Below are positions 1 through 6,346 of a stretch of DNA of 12,508 nucleotides, in pieces; position 1 is the first letter of the stretch, and the number at the start of each line of letters is the position of its first letter. The notes beneath the pieces were generated by a model. It saw nothing but the letters and a program-made list of their open reading frames with translations. It searched no databases and was not told the origin of the DNA. The stretch is from Rhizobiaceae bacterium UBA1291 (GTDB lineage Bacteria > Pseudomonadota > Alphaproteobacteria > Rhizobiales > Rhizobiaceae). The translations under genes were made by a program, and so were the position numbers. Location: NCBI GenBank assembly GCA_002307905.1, contig DBUL01000070.1, forward strand, positions 4,418 through 16,925, given 5' to 3'.

Positions 1-25
1 TTGCGCATGAGAAAATCCCCGAAGA

Positions 26-31
26 TAGAAT
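26..31 (+). promoter_or_regulatory. Candidate -10 element for the TPP enzyme gene
   Basis: TAGAAT differs from the sigma-70 consensus TATAAT at one position. The -35 region would fall at the very edge of the window (TTGCGC at 1-6, spacer 19, weak match), so it cannot be judged properly. A start of transcription near base 38 would place the two inverted repeats at 36-74 at the promoter/leader boundary. This is a pattern match only. Confidence 0.25.
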
Positions 32-35
32 TGGC

Positions 36-74
36 GCTTCAACGTGAAGCTTGGCCATAAGGTTGCATGGCCAA
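36..74. promoter_or_regulatory. Two adjacent perfect inverted repeats, candidate operator
   Basis: The first dyad is GCTTCA-ACG-TGAAGC (36-50). The second follows at once: TTGGCCAT-N8-ATGGCCAA (51-74), a perfect 8-bp repeat with an 8-bp spacer and 16-bp centre-to-centre geometry. They lie 31 bp before the chosen ATG of the TPP enzyme. The wide dyad fits a homodimeric regulator site; the narrow one could be a stem-loop or a second half of the same control region. No regulator gene is in the window, so the cognate protein is unknown. Confidence 0.5.
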
Positions 75-104
75 ACGAACCTGTACTCTGCTAACGGCGA
101 ACAT

Positions 105-1766
105 ATGACGCAAGCTTCCGGAACCGCCGCCCGCCGTTTGGTCGAAACCCGGGTGATGAACGGGATCGACAGGGTCTTCTGCGTGCCGGGCGAAAGCTAT
201 CTGGCCGTTCTCGACGCGCTGCGCGACAGCGGCATCGAGACGCTCGTCTGCCGTCAGGAGGGTGGTGCTGCGATGATGGCCGACGCCTGGGGCCGGCTGA
301 CCGGCAAGGCGGGCATCTGCATGGTGACCCGCGGTCCGGGCGCGACCAATGCCACCGCCGGCCTGCACATCGCCAAACAGGATTCGATCCCGATGATCCT
401 GTTCATCGGCCAGGTCGGTCGCGACATGCGCGAGCGCGAAGCCTTCCAGGAGGTCGAGTACCGTCGGGCCTTTACCGAATTCGCCAAATGGGTCGGCGAG
501 ATCGACGATGCGCGCCGCATCCCGGAATTCGTCACCCGCGCCTTTGCCGTCGCCACCTCCGGCCGCCCCGGCCCGGTCGTGCTCTCTCTACCGGAAGACA
601 TGCTGGTAGACGAGGTCGAGGCGCTGGCCGCCAAGGCCGCCATGCCCGTCGAAGCCCATCCGGGCCCCGCGCAGATCGAGCGGTTGGGCGAGATGCTGAG
701 CACCGCCAAGCGCCCGATCGCCATTCTCGGCGGCACGCGCTGGACCAAGCAGGCCGTTTCCGAGTTCGAGGATTTCGCTAATCGCTGGAAACTGCCGATC
801 GGTTGCTCCTTCCGCCGCCAGATGCTGTTCGACCACCTGAACGCGTCCTACGCGGGCGACGTCGGCATCGGCATCAATCCGTCGCTGTCCAGGGAGATCA
901 AGGAGGCAGATCTCGTGCTCTTGATCGGCGGCCGTTTCTCGGAAATGCCCTCCTCCAGTTATACGCTGCTCGACGTGCCCTATCCGTCGCAAACGCTCGT
1001 GCATGTCTATCCGGATCCCTCCGAGCTTGGCCGCGTCTATCGCCCGGACCTCGCCATCTGCGCCGCGCCGGTCGAGTTCGTCGGCGCGCTGAAGGCGCTG
1101 AAGGCGCCGGAACAGCCAATCTGGGCCGCCCGCACCGAGGCCATGCACGCCGCCTATCTTTCATGGTCGACGCCGCCGACCCAAGGCCCCGGCCCGGTCC
1201 GCATGGGGCCGATCATGGACTGGATCGAGGCCAACACGGCCGAGGACACCATCTTCACCAACGGTGCCGGCAACTACGCCACCTGGGTCCACCGCTTCCA
1301 CCGCTTCCGCGACTTCGCCACCCAGGCCGCCCCGACGTCGGGCTCGATGGGCTACGGCCTGCCCGCCGCCGTCGCCGCCAAGGCGCTGCATCCGGACCGT
1401 GAAGTCATCTGCTTTGCCGGTGACGGCTGCTTCATGATGCACGGGCAGGAATTCGCAACCGCGATCCGCTACGACCTGCCGATCATCGTCTGCCTGGTGA
1501 ACAACGGCATCTACGGCACCATCCGCATGCACCAGGAGCGAGAGTATCCGGGCCGCGTCAGCGCCACCGACCTCACCAACCCCGACTTCGCCGCCTTCGC
1601 CCGCGCCTATGGCGGGCACGGCGAAATCGTCGAGGCGACGGAAGACTTTGCTCCCGCTTTCGAACGCGCCCGCGCCTCCGGCAAGCCTTCGATCATCGAG
1701 ATCAAGCTCGACCCGGAGGCGATCACGCCGATGAAGACATTGACTCAGATTCGCGAAAAAACCTGA
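105..1766 (+). CDS. Thiamine pyrophosphate-dependent enzyme, acetolactate synthase large-subunit-like
   Basis: Soluble TPP enzyme of 553 residues with the three-domain layout of acetolactate synthase, glyoxylate carboligase and benzoylformate decarboxylase. The N-terminal pyrimidine-binding domain (about 3-170) has the cofactor-activating glutamate E52 in CRQEGGAA and the GPGATN loop. The central Rossmann-like domain is about 190-340. The C-terminal pyrophosphate domain (about 365-535) has the GDG...NN signature, GDG 439-441 and NN 466-467. I chose ATG 105 because the family begins at TGAARRLVET. The in-frame TTG at 51 would add 18 residues unlike the family and would start exactly on an inverted repeat. 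The ribosome site before 105 is weak (GGCGA). No small regulatory subunit gene follows and a terminator does, so this is probably not the biosynthetic IlvB. The reaction cannot be read from sequence; a catabolic carboligase or 2-oxoacid decarboxylase is likely. Confidence 0.93.
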   Translation: MTQASGTAARRLVETRVMNGIDRVFCVPGESYLAVLDALRDSGIETLVCRQEGGAAMMADAWGRLTGKAGICMVTRGPGATNATAGLHIAKQDSIPMILFIGQVGRDMREREAFQEVEYRRAFTEFAKWVGEIDDARRIPEFVTRAFAVATSGRPGPVVLSLPEDMLVDEVEALAAKAAMPVEAHPGPAQIERLGEMLSTAKRPIAILGGTRWTKQAVSEFEDFANRWKLPIGCSFRRQMLFDHLNASYAGDVGIGINPSLSREIKEADLVLLIGGRFSEMPSSSYTLLDVPYPSQTLVHVYPDPSELGRVYRPDLAICAAPVEFVGALKALKAPEQPIWAARTEAMHAAYLSWSTPPTQGPGPVRMGPIMDWIEANTAEDTIFTNGAGNYATWVHRFHRFRDFATQAAPTSGSMGYGLPAAVAAKALHPDREVICFAGDGCFMMHGQEFATAIRYDLPIIVCLVNNGIYGTIRMHQEREYPGRVSATDLTNPDFAAFARAYGGHGEIVEATEDFAPAFERARASGKPSIIEIKLDPEAITPMKTLTQIREKT

Positions 1767-1788
1767 TAAGCCATTCGGATCAAACGAG

Positions 1789-1816
1789 AAAAGGCCGGGA
1801 GCGATCCCGGCCTTTT
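1789..1816. terminator. Bidirectional intrinsic terminator between convergent genes
   Basis: Perfect 12-bp stem AAAAGGCCGGGA / TCCCGGCCTTTT with a GCGA loop, followed on the plus strand by CTTT and preceded by AAAA that reads as U-rich on the minus strand. It ends the TPP enzyme transcript on one side and the RidA-family transcript on the other. Confidence 0.9.
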
Positions 1817-1841
1817 CTTTATTCTGAACATCAAGCGCTTA

Positions 1842-2183
1842 TCAGATCGCAGCCGTGACGATGAACTCGACCTTGTAGTCCGGGGTCGCCAGCGCTGCTT
1901 CGCTGGTGGCGCGGGCCGGCGGGTTCTTCGGGTCGATCCAGGCTTCCCAGACGGCGTTCATTTCGCCGAAGGTCGACATGTCGGAGAGGTAGATGATGGT
2001 CTGCAGGATCTTCGACTTGTCGGTGCCGGCAGCGGCCAGCAGGCGGTCGACTTCGGCCAGAGCCGACTTCGACTGTTCGGTAACGGACGTGCCTTCACCG
2101 ACCTGGCCAGCCAGATAGACGGTGTTGCCGTGGACGACAGCGCCGCTCATGCGGGCGCCCGGCTCGATACGCTTGATGGTCAT
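1842..2183 (-). CDS. RidA/YjgF-family protein
   Basis: A 113-residue protein of the RidA (YjgF/YER057c/UK114) family. Founding members form trimers that hydrolyse reactive enamine/imine intermediates such as 2-aminoacrylate to ketoacids, protecting PLP enzymes. R91 in PPARAT and E106 in YKVEF are spaced exactly 15 residues apart, matching Arg105 and Glu120 of E. coli RidA, so the carboxylate-binding arginine is kept. YLAGQV near 23-28 is the usual family strand. At 113 residues it is somewhat shorter than archetypal RidA (about 128), which suggests one of the Rid1-7 side groups rather than RidA itself. AGGAG lies 8 bases before the ATG. It is the last gene of a minus-strand series, 69 bp behind the TIGR01244 protein gene. 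Substrate unknown. Confidence 0.93.
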   Translation of the reverse strand: MTIKRIEPGARMSGAVVHGNTVYLAGQVGEGTSVTEQSKSALAEVDRLLAAAGTDKSKILQTIIYLSDMSTFGEMNAVWEAWIDPKNPPARATSEAALATPDYKVEFIVTAAI

Positions 2184-2252
2184 GGGAAATACTCCTGTTG
2201 GACGTGATGGGACGGAAAGGGAGAATGGCGAGCGAAAGTCGCGACGGCTTGC

Positions 2253-2591
2253 TCAGCCGCGCAGGTGCTGGCTCTTCTGATAGGTCGCGGTCGAACGCGC
2301 GCCGGAACGGCAATAGCCGAGCATCGGCCGGTCGAAATCGTCGAGCGCATCGACCATGCCGGAAATGGCGTCGGGCGTGACGCCCATCGGACCGACCGGC
2401 ACATGGGCGATCTTCAGGCCAAGTTCCTCGGCGCGCGCCGCGATCTCGGCAAAGGTCGGCTGGCCAGCCTCCTCGCCATCCGGGCGATGGCAGACGATGG
2501 ACTTGAAGCCGAGCGCCTTGATCGTGTCGAGATCGGCAACCGAGATCTGGCCGGTCACGGAGTATTCATCGTTGATCTGCGAAATGTTCAT
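2253..2591 (-). CDS. TIGR01244/DUF442 family protein (Blh-type rhodanese/phosphatase-like domain)
   Basis: A 112-residue protein with the fold called the beta-lactamase-hydrolase-like or DUF442 domain, annotated in TIGR01244 as a sulfur transferase. The active-site loop is YCRSGARS, with candidate nucleophile C94 and R99, i.e. the C-x-x-G-x-R pattern shared by rhodanese-like and dual-specificity-phosphatase-like enzymes. Upstream elements typical of the family are visible: VTGQIS (12-17), the SIVCHRPDGE segment (31-40) and AHVPVGP (62-68). In rhizobia and Agrobacterium, Blh proteins with this domain handle sulfide/persulfide, but those often carry a second metallo-beta-lactamase domain that is absent here. 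GGGAG sits 6 bases before the ATG; the longer upstream reading frame is not the gene start. It lies between the DUF4432 and RidA-family genes and is probably cotranscribed with them. Confidence 0.9.
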   Translation of the reverse strand: MNISQINDEYSVTGQISVADLDTIKALGFKSIVCHRPDGEEAGQPTFAEIAARAEELGLKIAHVPVGPMGVTPDAISGMVDALDDFDRPMLGYCRSGARSTATYQKSQHLRG

Positions 2592-2683
2592 GGCGTGCTC
2601 CCTGCTTGCGAGGGGCAAACATCTACGATGGGCGTGCCCGGTCGTCAATCGCCGAGCAACCCGTTCCACGGCCCATGGCAGCG

Positions 2684-3514
2684 TCAGACGAAAGCGAAGG
2701 CGAGCCCGTATTCCCGGCTCTCGCCCGGCGCGAGATCGACCATTTCGCCACGCTCCGCGAGCTTGGCGCGCGGCTCCCAGCGATGCGAGACCGGCTCGAG
2801 GCCGAGCACATGAGCCGGCGCCGCCTGATTGCGCCAGACCTGCAGGAAGGGCAGCGTGTCGGTGCGAAAGCGCACCAGAAGGGTCTTGCCGCCGATCGCT
2901 GCGATCGGACCGAGACGGACCTCCGCCCATCCGCCCTTGCCGGCCGGAACGCAGAAGACACCACCATCGCCCTCACCGAAAGCCCAGGGGAAGCCGCCGC
3001 CGTCCAGCATGGCACCCTCGAGCCGCACGCCGTCGTCGAAATGCCTTGCTCCGAGGTTCATGTGGTACATGAGGAAAGCCGGGAAAGCCGTCGTGCCGAT
3101 GTTGGTCACGATATCGACAAGGCTCACCTCGCCGCTCTCGCCATGGATCCTCCAGCAGCGCTCCAGCCGCGCCCGGCCGCCGTCAGCCAGCCTGACGTCG
3201 ACGACAGCGCGGCATTCGGCGTCACTCCCCTCACCCGACAACGCCACATCGCGTGCCGGATGCGACGAGAAGGAGCCGTGCAGCGGATACATTCCCACCT
3301 TACCCCCGCCGATCGGTTCGGGATGGCGGATATGGTCTGGACCGCAGGTGAACAGAAAGCCTTCGAGCGAATGATCGATGCGCGGATCGCCATCGTCCGG
3401 GATCGCCCGACCGGGCGCCAGATCCACGCCACCGACGACACAGGAACCGACATCCAGAACGGAGCCCTCGTCCAGCGTCAGAATCGGTCCCTTGCGCCCC
3501 TTGAACTCCATCAT
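2684..3514 (-). CDS. DUF4432 / aldose-1-epimerase-like protein
   Basis: A 276-residue beta-sandwich protein of the galactose-mutarotase-like superfamily, closest in pattern to DUF4432 (aldose 1-epimerase family). Supporting segments are GFLFTCGPDH (52-61), MYPLHG (75-80), MYHMNLG (149-155) and GLEPVSH (238-244). H79, H151 and E240 are the likely sugar-binding/catalytic residues by analogy with mutarotase His and Glu. The N-terminus is shorter than in many DUF4432 proteins, which have extra strands before the DVG segment (here 21-23), so this may be a compact subfamily. Its ATG overlaps the stop codon of the preceding 58-codon ORF as ATGA, suggesting translational coupling. The likely role is anomer or epimer interconversion or sugar binding in the cytoplasm; no sugar kinase or transporter nearby fixes the substrate. 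Confidence 0.88.
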   Translation of the reverse strand: MMEFKGRKGPILTLDEGSVLDVGSCVVGGVDLAPGRAIPDDGDPRIDHSLEGFLFTCGPDHIRHPEPIGGGKVGMYPLHGSFSSHPARDVALSGEGSDAECRAVVDVRLADGGRARLERCWRIHGESGEVSLVDIVTNIGTTAFPAFLMYHMNLGARHFDDGVRLEGAMLDGGGFPWAFGEGDGGVFCVPAGKGGWAEVRLGPIAAIGGKTLLVRFRTDTLPFLQVWRNQAAPAHVLGLEPVSHRWEPRAKLAERGEMVDLAPGESREYGLAFAFV

Positions 3515-3687
3515 GCCGCGGTCTCCTCGTTCAATGGCGGCGGCGTCATGATCTGCCCGCTCGACATCATCCCCTCCACGCCGGACAATCCGTCGTCGAC
3601 AGCCTTGAGGTACGGCAAATCGGTCGCGCTCTCAAGCCAGCACCGGTAGCCGGCAGCGCAGGACTCGAGCTGGGCGTAGTTCTCCAT
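3511..3687 (-). CDS. Small unidentified protein coupled to the DUF4432 gene
   Basis: A 58-residue ORF (MENYAQLESC... ending PPPLNEETAA) that I do not recognise. Codons from the ATG on show strong G/C in third position (GAG AAC TAC GCC CAG CTC), as in neighbouring real genes, while the same frame upstream of the ATG loses that bias. CGAGGA lies about 8 bases before ATG 3687; an alternative ATG at 3696 has poorer spacing. The stop codon overlaps the DUF4432 ATG (ATGA). There is no signal peptide or membrane segment. It could be a small real protein, an upstream coupling peptide, or the C-terminal remnant of a gene whose front part has decayed, since a neighbouring frame (around 3700-3764) also looks partly coding. 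Confidence 0.4.
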   Translation of the reverse strand: MENYAQLESCAAGYRCWLESATDLPYLKAVDDGLSGVEGMMSSGQIMTPPPLNEETAA

Positions 3688-3893
3688 GCCCGACATCCTC
3701 GGCGCCAGCAATCGAACTGGCCGACCGTCACCCCAAGCGACCAGGGAACAATGGATCGCGCCACCAGAAAATCCTCCCGCTAGCGCAGCTGAACACAAGA
3801 AATGTGCACCTAGTCGTTTGCCAAGACAGCCGAGCCGGCATGTCCCCCGGTGCCGGAATTTAAATCAATATTCATCATGAATTCACCTCTTCC

Positions 3894-3903
3894 ACACTAG
3901 TGT
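3894..3903. promoter_or_regulatory. Palindrome ACACTAGTGT before the L,D-transpeptidase gene
   Basis: Perfect 10-bp palindrome in the AT-rich divergent gap 3688-3899, 45 bp before the chosen start. A shorter dyad TTCAT-C-ATGAA is at 3871-3881. Either could be an operator for the divergently transcribed genes; I could not find a convincing -35/-10 pair. The rest of the gap shows nothing recognisable. Confidence 0.25.
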
Positions 3904-3934
3904 CAAATTTGTCGCGTTTGTCGAATGGGCAAAA

Positions 3935-3941
3935 GAAGGAG
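3935..3941 (+). promoter_or_regulatory. Shine-Dalgarno GAAGGAG that decides a TTG start
   Basis: GAAGGAG ends 6 bases before TTG 3948. It is 15 bases from the next ATG (3957), and the in-frame GTG at 3900 lies upstream of it with no such site. The motif therefore argues for initiation at the TTG, which also yields a normal-length signal peptide. Confidence 0.65.
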
Positions 3942-3947
3942 CGAATC

Positions 3948-5285
3948 TTGGTCGACATGCTGAAAGCGGGCGTGATTGTGGTTTCCGTCGCGGCTCTGCT
4001 GGCCGGTGCGAGCACATCTGTCGTGGCCAACGAACCCTATGGCTACCGCAACAATTCGGTACTGCTGGTTTCGCCGGACGGCGATCTGCTCGACTTCACG
4101 CCGGAAGCGGGAGAAGTCGTGATCAGTCGCGACCGGATGGGCCGGCGCGTCCTGATCGATCGCTACGGCAATCTGGTGGCCACCGAAGTGCCTGCCGAAA
4201 CCTATTTTCCGCGCCAGCGCGAGGCTCGGGCGCCCGTCTACGACGACTTCGGTTCCCCGCCGCCCGGATGGGAGGACGACGGAATCGTGCCCGGCACAAC
4301 CCCCCCGCCGAACGTGATCGATCCCCAGCCGCTCGACGAGCCGATGCCAGACATGCCTTACGGTGGACCGGACATGGCGCCTCCGGTGGATCAGACACCC
4401 CAGCGCACCGTCACGCCCGATATTCCGGTCAAGAGCAACCTGTCGCAGCTGGAAATCACCGCGCTGCAGGTCTTTCTCGACCGCGAGGGAATCTCGCCCG
4501 GCGTGATCGACGGCAAGATGGGTCAGAACGTCAACAAGGCCCTGGTCGCCTGGCAGGAAATGACCGGGGAGACGATCGACCCGAACAATGCCGAGGACGT
4601 CCTCGAGCGCCTTCGCCTTTCCGGCGGACTGGCGATCACCTCCTACACCATCACGCCCGGCGATGCGGCCGGTCCCTTTGTTGCCGCCATCCCGGAAGAC
4701 TACGCCCAGAAGGCGCAACTCCCGGAACTCTCCTATACCTCGACGGCGGAAAAGCTGGCCGAGAAGTTCCACATGGACGAAGCCTATCTGCGCGCGCTGA
4801 ACCCGGGCGTCGATTTCACCATACCGGGCACGATCATCAAGGTCGTGGCCCCTGGCGAGGCGAAGAAGGGCGAAGTGGCAAGGATCGTCGCCAACAAGGG
4901 TCTGAAGCAGGTCTTTGCCTACGGTGCTGACGGTGCGCTGATCGCCGCCTACCCGGCCAGTATCGGATCCGCCGACACCCCCTCGCCGTCCGGCATCGTC
5001 ACCGTCGAGCGTATCGCCTTCAATCCGGGCTATACCTACAATCCGAAAATCAACTTCCAGCAGGGAGCGAACGACAAGATCCTGTCAATTCCGCCAGGCC
5101 CCAACGGCCCAGTCGGTACGGTGTGGATGGCTCTCTCAAAACCGACCTACGGCATCCACGGCACACCCGAACCGTCCAAGATCGGCCGCACCCAGAGCCA
5201 TGGCTGCATTCGCCTGACCAACTGGGATGCTACGGAACTCGCCAAGATGGTGAAGCCCGGCGTGACGGTAGAATTCATCGACTGA
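3948..5285 (+). CDS. Exported L,D-transpeptidase (YkuD/ErfK family)
   Basis: A 445-residue periplasmic enzyme, numbered from the TTG start. A signal peptide spans about 1-27 (hydrophobic GVIVVSVAALLAG, likely cleavage after SVVA). A mature N-terminal region with the VLLVSPDGDLLDF strand follows, then a proline-rich linker (about 98-160), a peptidoglycan-binding-like helical segment (about 164-206), and a LysM-like segment (about 263-301, ending ALNPGVDFTIPGTIIKVV). The C-terminal YkuD domain (about 310-445) carries H404 in YGIHG and the SHGCIRLTN motif with H418 and nucleophile C420. Such enzymes form 3-3 meso-DAP crosslinks, or attach outer-membrane proteins to peptidoglycan in Rhizobiales; which one applies is not visible. 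It stands alone and ends at a terminator shared with the convergent ParA gene. The alternative GTG 3900 start would add 16 residues before the signal peptide. Confidence 0.93.
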   Translation: MVDMLKAGVIVVSVAALLAGASTSVVANEPYGYRNNSVLLVSPDGDLLDFTPEAGEVVISRDRMGRRVLIDRYGNLVATEVPAETYFPRQREARAPVYDDFGSPPPGWEDDGIVPGTTPPPNVIDPQPLDEPMPDMPYGGPDMAPPVDQTPQRTVTPDIPVKSNLSQLEITALQVFLDREGISPGVIDGKMGQNVNKALVAWQEMTGETIDPNNAEDVLERLRLSGGLAITSYTITPGDAAGPFVAAIPEDYAQKAQLPELSYTSTAEKLAEKFHMDEAYLRALNPGVDFTIPGTIIKVVAPGEAKKGEVARIVANKGLKQVFAYGADGALIAAYPASIGSADTPSPSGIVTVERIAFNPGYTYNPKINFQQGANDKILSIPPGPNGPVGTVWMALSKPTYGIHGTPEPSKIGRTQSHGCIRLTNWDATELAKMVKPGVTVEFID

Positions 5286-5326
5286 ACGGGCGAGAGCCCC
5301 GACGCACTCCACGCTTTCCCAAACGA

Positions 5327-5360
5327 AAAGAGCCGCCGGATCGAAATCCTGCGGCTCTTT
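5327..5360. terminator. Bidirectional intrinsic terminator
   Basis: Stem AAAGAGCCGC-C-GGAT / ATCC-T-GCGGCTCTTT with one internal mismatch and a CGAA loop. It lies 41 bp after the L,D-transpeptidase stop and 32 bp beyond the convergent ParA stop. A and T runs on the two outer sides let it serve both strands. Confidence 0.85.
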
Positions 5361-5392
5361 CACTACGCTGCTCGGGAGGAGTGGGAGGAGAA

Positions 5393-6112
5393 CTAAGCAG
5401 CGTTTCGAACGAGACGGAGCAGACGGCGCGGTTCCTGGCTCCGGATGACCTTGATCGGCAGCAGGCGACGCACCTCTGCGGCGAAGGCCTGCGCATTCTC
5501 ATGAGCCTTGTCGAGATTGCTAATTCGCGCCGCATCCATGCTGTAGAGCGTGCCGCCGCAGTCGAAGATCTCGCGAAAGGCGCTACGTTCAACGATTGGC
5601 GTATCCATGACATTGACCCCGCGCGCGGAGAGCAGGCCCTTGATGGCGAGGAGCGCGCGCGTCGTTACCATCGAGGCTACGCGGGTCAAGACGACCGAGT
5701 GGGCAATCTTGAGACGGCCCGCGCTTTCCATCAACGCGATCAGATCGAGGATCTGCGCCGCACCCTTGGCGTCCATGGCGCAGCCCTGCACCGGAATCAT
5801 CACGTGGTCGGAAAGTCCGATCGCGGTGGTGACGATGGCATCTCGGGCGCCGGCGAGATCGATGATCGTGTAGTCAGCGGTACGCGACAGTTCGCGCAGA
5901 TGCCCCTGGATCGATGCGACCGAAACTTCTGAAATCACCTCGATATTGTGCTGCGGCCCGGAGCTTTCATGCCATTGCGTGATCCAGCGCTGCGGGTCGG
6001 CATCGAGGATACCGACGCGATAGCCCTGATGGGCAAGTTCGGTCGCGAGCAGCAGGGCGGCCGTGGTCTTGCCGGCTCCGCCCTTGGCATTGGCAAATGA
6101 GATGACTGGCAT
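5393..6112 (-). CDS. Orphan ParA/MinD-type ATPase (VirC1-like)
   Basis: A 239-residue single-domain ParA ATPase. The deviant Walker A motif is KGGAGKTT (K10 signature lysine, K15 P-loop lysine), the switch I region is ILDADPQ (35-41), and the Walker B strand is YTIIDLAG (81-88). It lacks the N-terminal helix-turn-helix extension of plasmid ParA/RepA proteins, and no parB, repB or minE gene is adjacent, so it is not an evident replicon-partition pair. Length and the DADPQRWITQW segment resemble VirC1-type ATPases of Agrobacterium and their chromosomal relatives; the actual cargo is unknown. The C-terminus is basic (RRLLRLVRNAA), which could help DNA or membrane binding. AGGAAA lies 6 bases before the ATG. 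The gene is monocistronic. Confidence 0.92.
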   Translation of the reverse strand: MPVISFANAKGGAGKTTAALLLATELAHQGYRVGILDADPQRWITQWHESSGPQHNIEVISEVSVASIQGHLRELSRTADYTIIDLAGARDAIVTTAIGLSDHVMIPVQGCAMDAKGAAQILDLIALMESAGRLKIAHSVVLTRVASMVTTRALLAIKGLLSARGVNVMDTPIVERSAFREIFDCGGTLYSMDAARISNLDKAHENAQAFAAEVRRLLPIKVIRSQEPRRLLRLVRNAA

Positions 6113-6200
6113 GCTGTTTCCTCGAAAGGGTATGAACTGAGCGTCTCATCGCTCTCGCCGGCACCTTTGGCTCATGGTGTCAGTAAATTCATCCTTGCTA

Positions 6201-6206
6201 ATTATA
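6201..6206 (-). promoter_or_regulatory. Candidate -10 element of the ParA gene
   Basis: On the minus strand an exact TATAAT follows GTTAAC in the only strongly AT-rich stretch of the 234-bp gap. It would give a leader of about 80 nt before ATG 6112. No good -35 hexamer lies 16-18 bp upstream, so the promoter may be weak or activator-dependent. Confidence 0.45.
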
Positions 6207-6287
6207 GTTAACAAATCGAAAAGAAATGGCCGTACCCACCTCCCCAAAAATGGTAGTGCGGCCTCTTCATCCTCCTGATCGGCATAG

Positions 6288-6320
6288 AAAAAAGCCCGCA
6301 GCACTGTCGATGCCGCGGGC
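6288..6320 (-). terminator. Intrinsic terminator of the TRAP-ligase-dehydrogenase operon
   Basis: On the minus strand GCCCGC ... GCGGGC forms a 6-bp GC stem, with a further GCA/TGC pairing after one mismatch, followed directly by six T. It lies 27 bp after the alcohol dehydrogenase stop and closes the operon. Confidence 0.9.
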
Positions 6321-6346
6321 CTTGACATTTATTGAACTCCGGTCGC

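Noticed and set aside
51..104. In-frame TTG extension of the TPP enzyme by 18 residues
   Set aside because: It starts exactly on a perfect inverted repeat, has no ribosome site, and the added residues do not resemble the family N-terminus; ATG 105 does.
2592..2930. N-terminal extension of the TIGR01244 protein reading frame
   Set aside because: Low-complexity Arg-rich translation overlapping the DUF4432 gene; ATG 2591 has a good ribosome site and the normal family N-terminus.
2606..3649. A 347-codon plus-strand ORF opposite the DUF4432 gene
   Set aside because: Antisense shadow; the minus strand carries the recognisable DUF4432-like protein with its own start and stop overlap.
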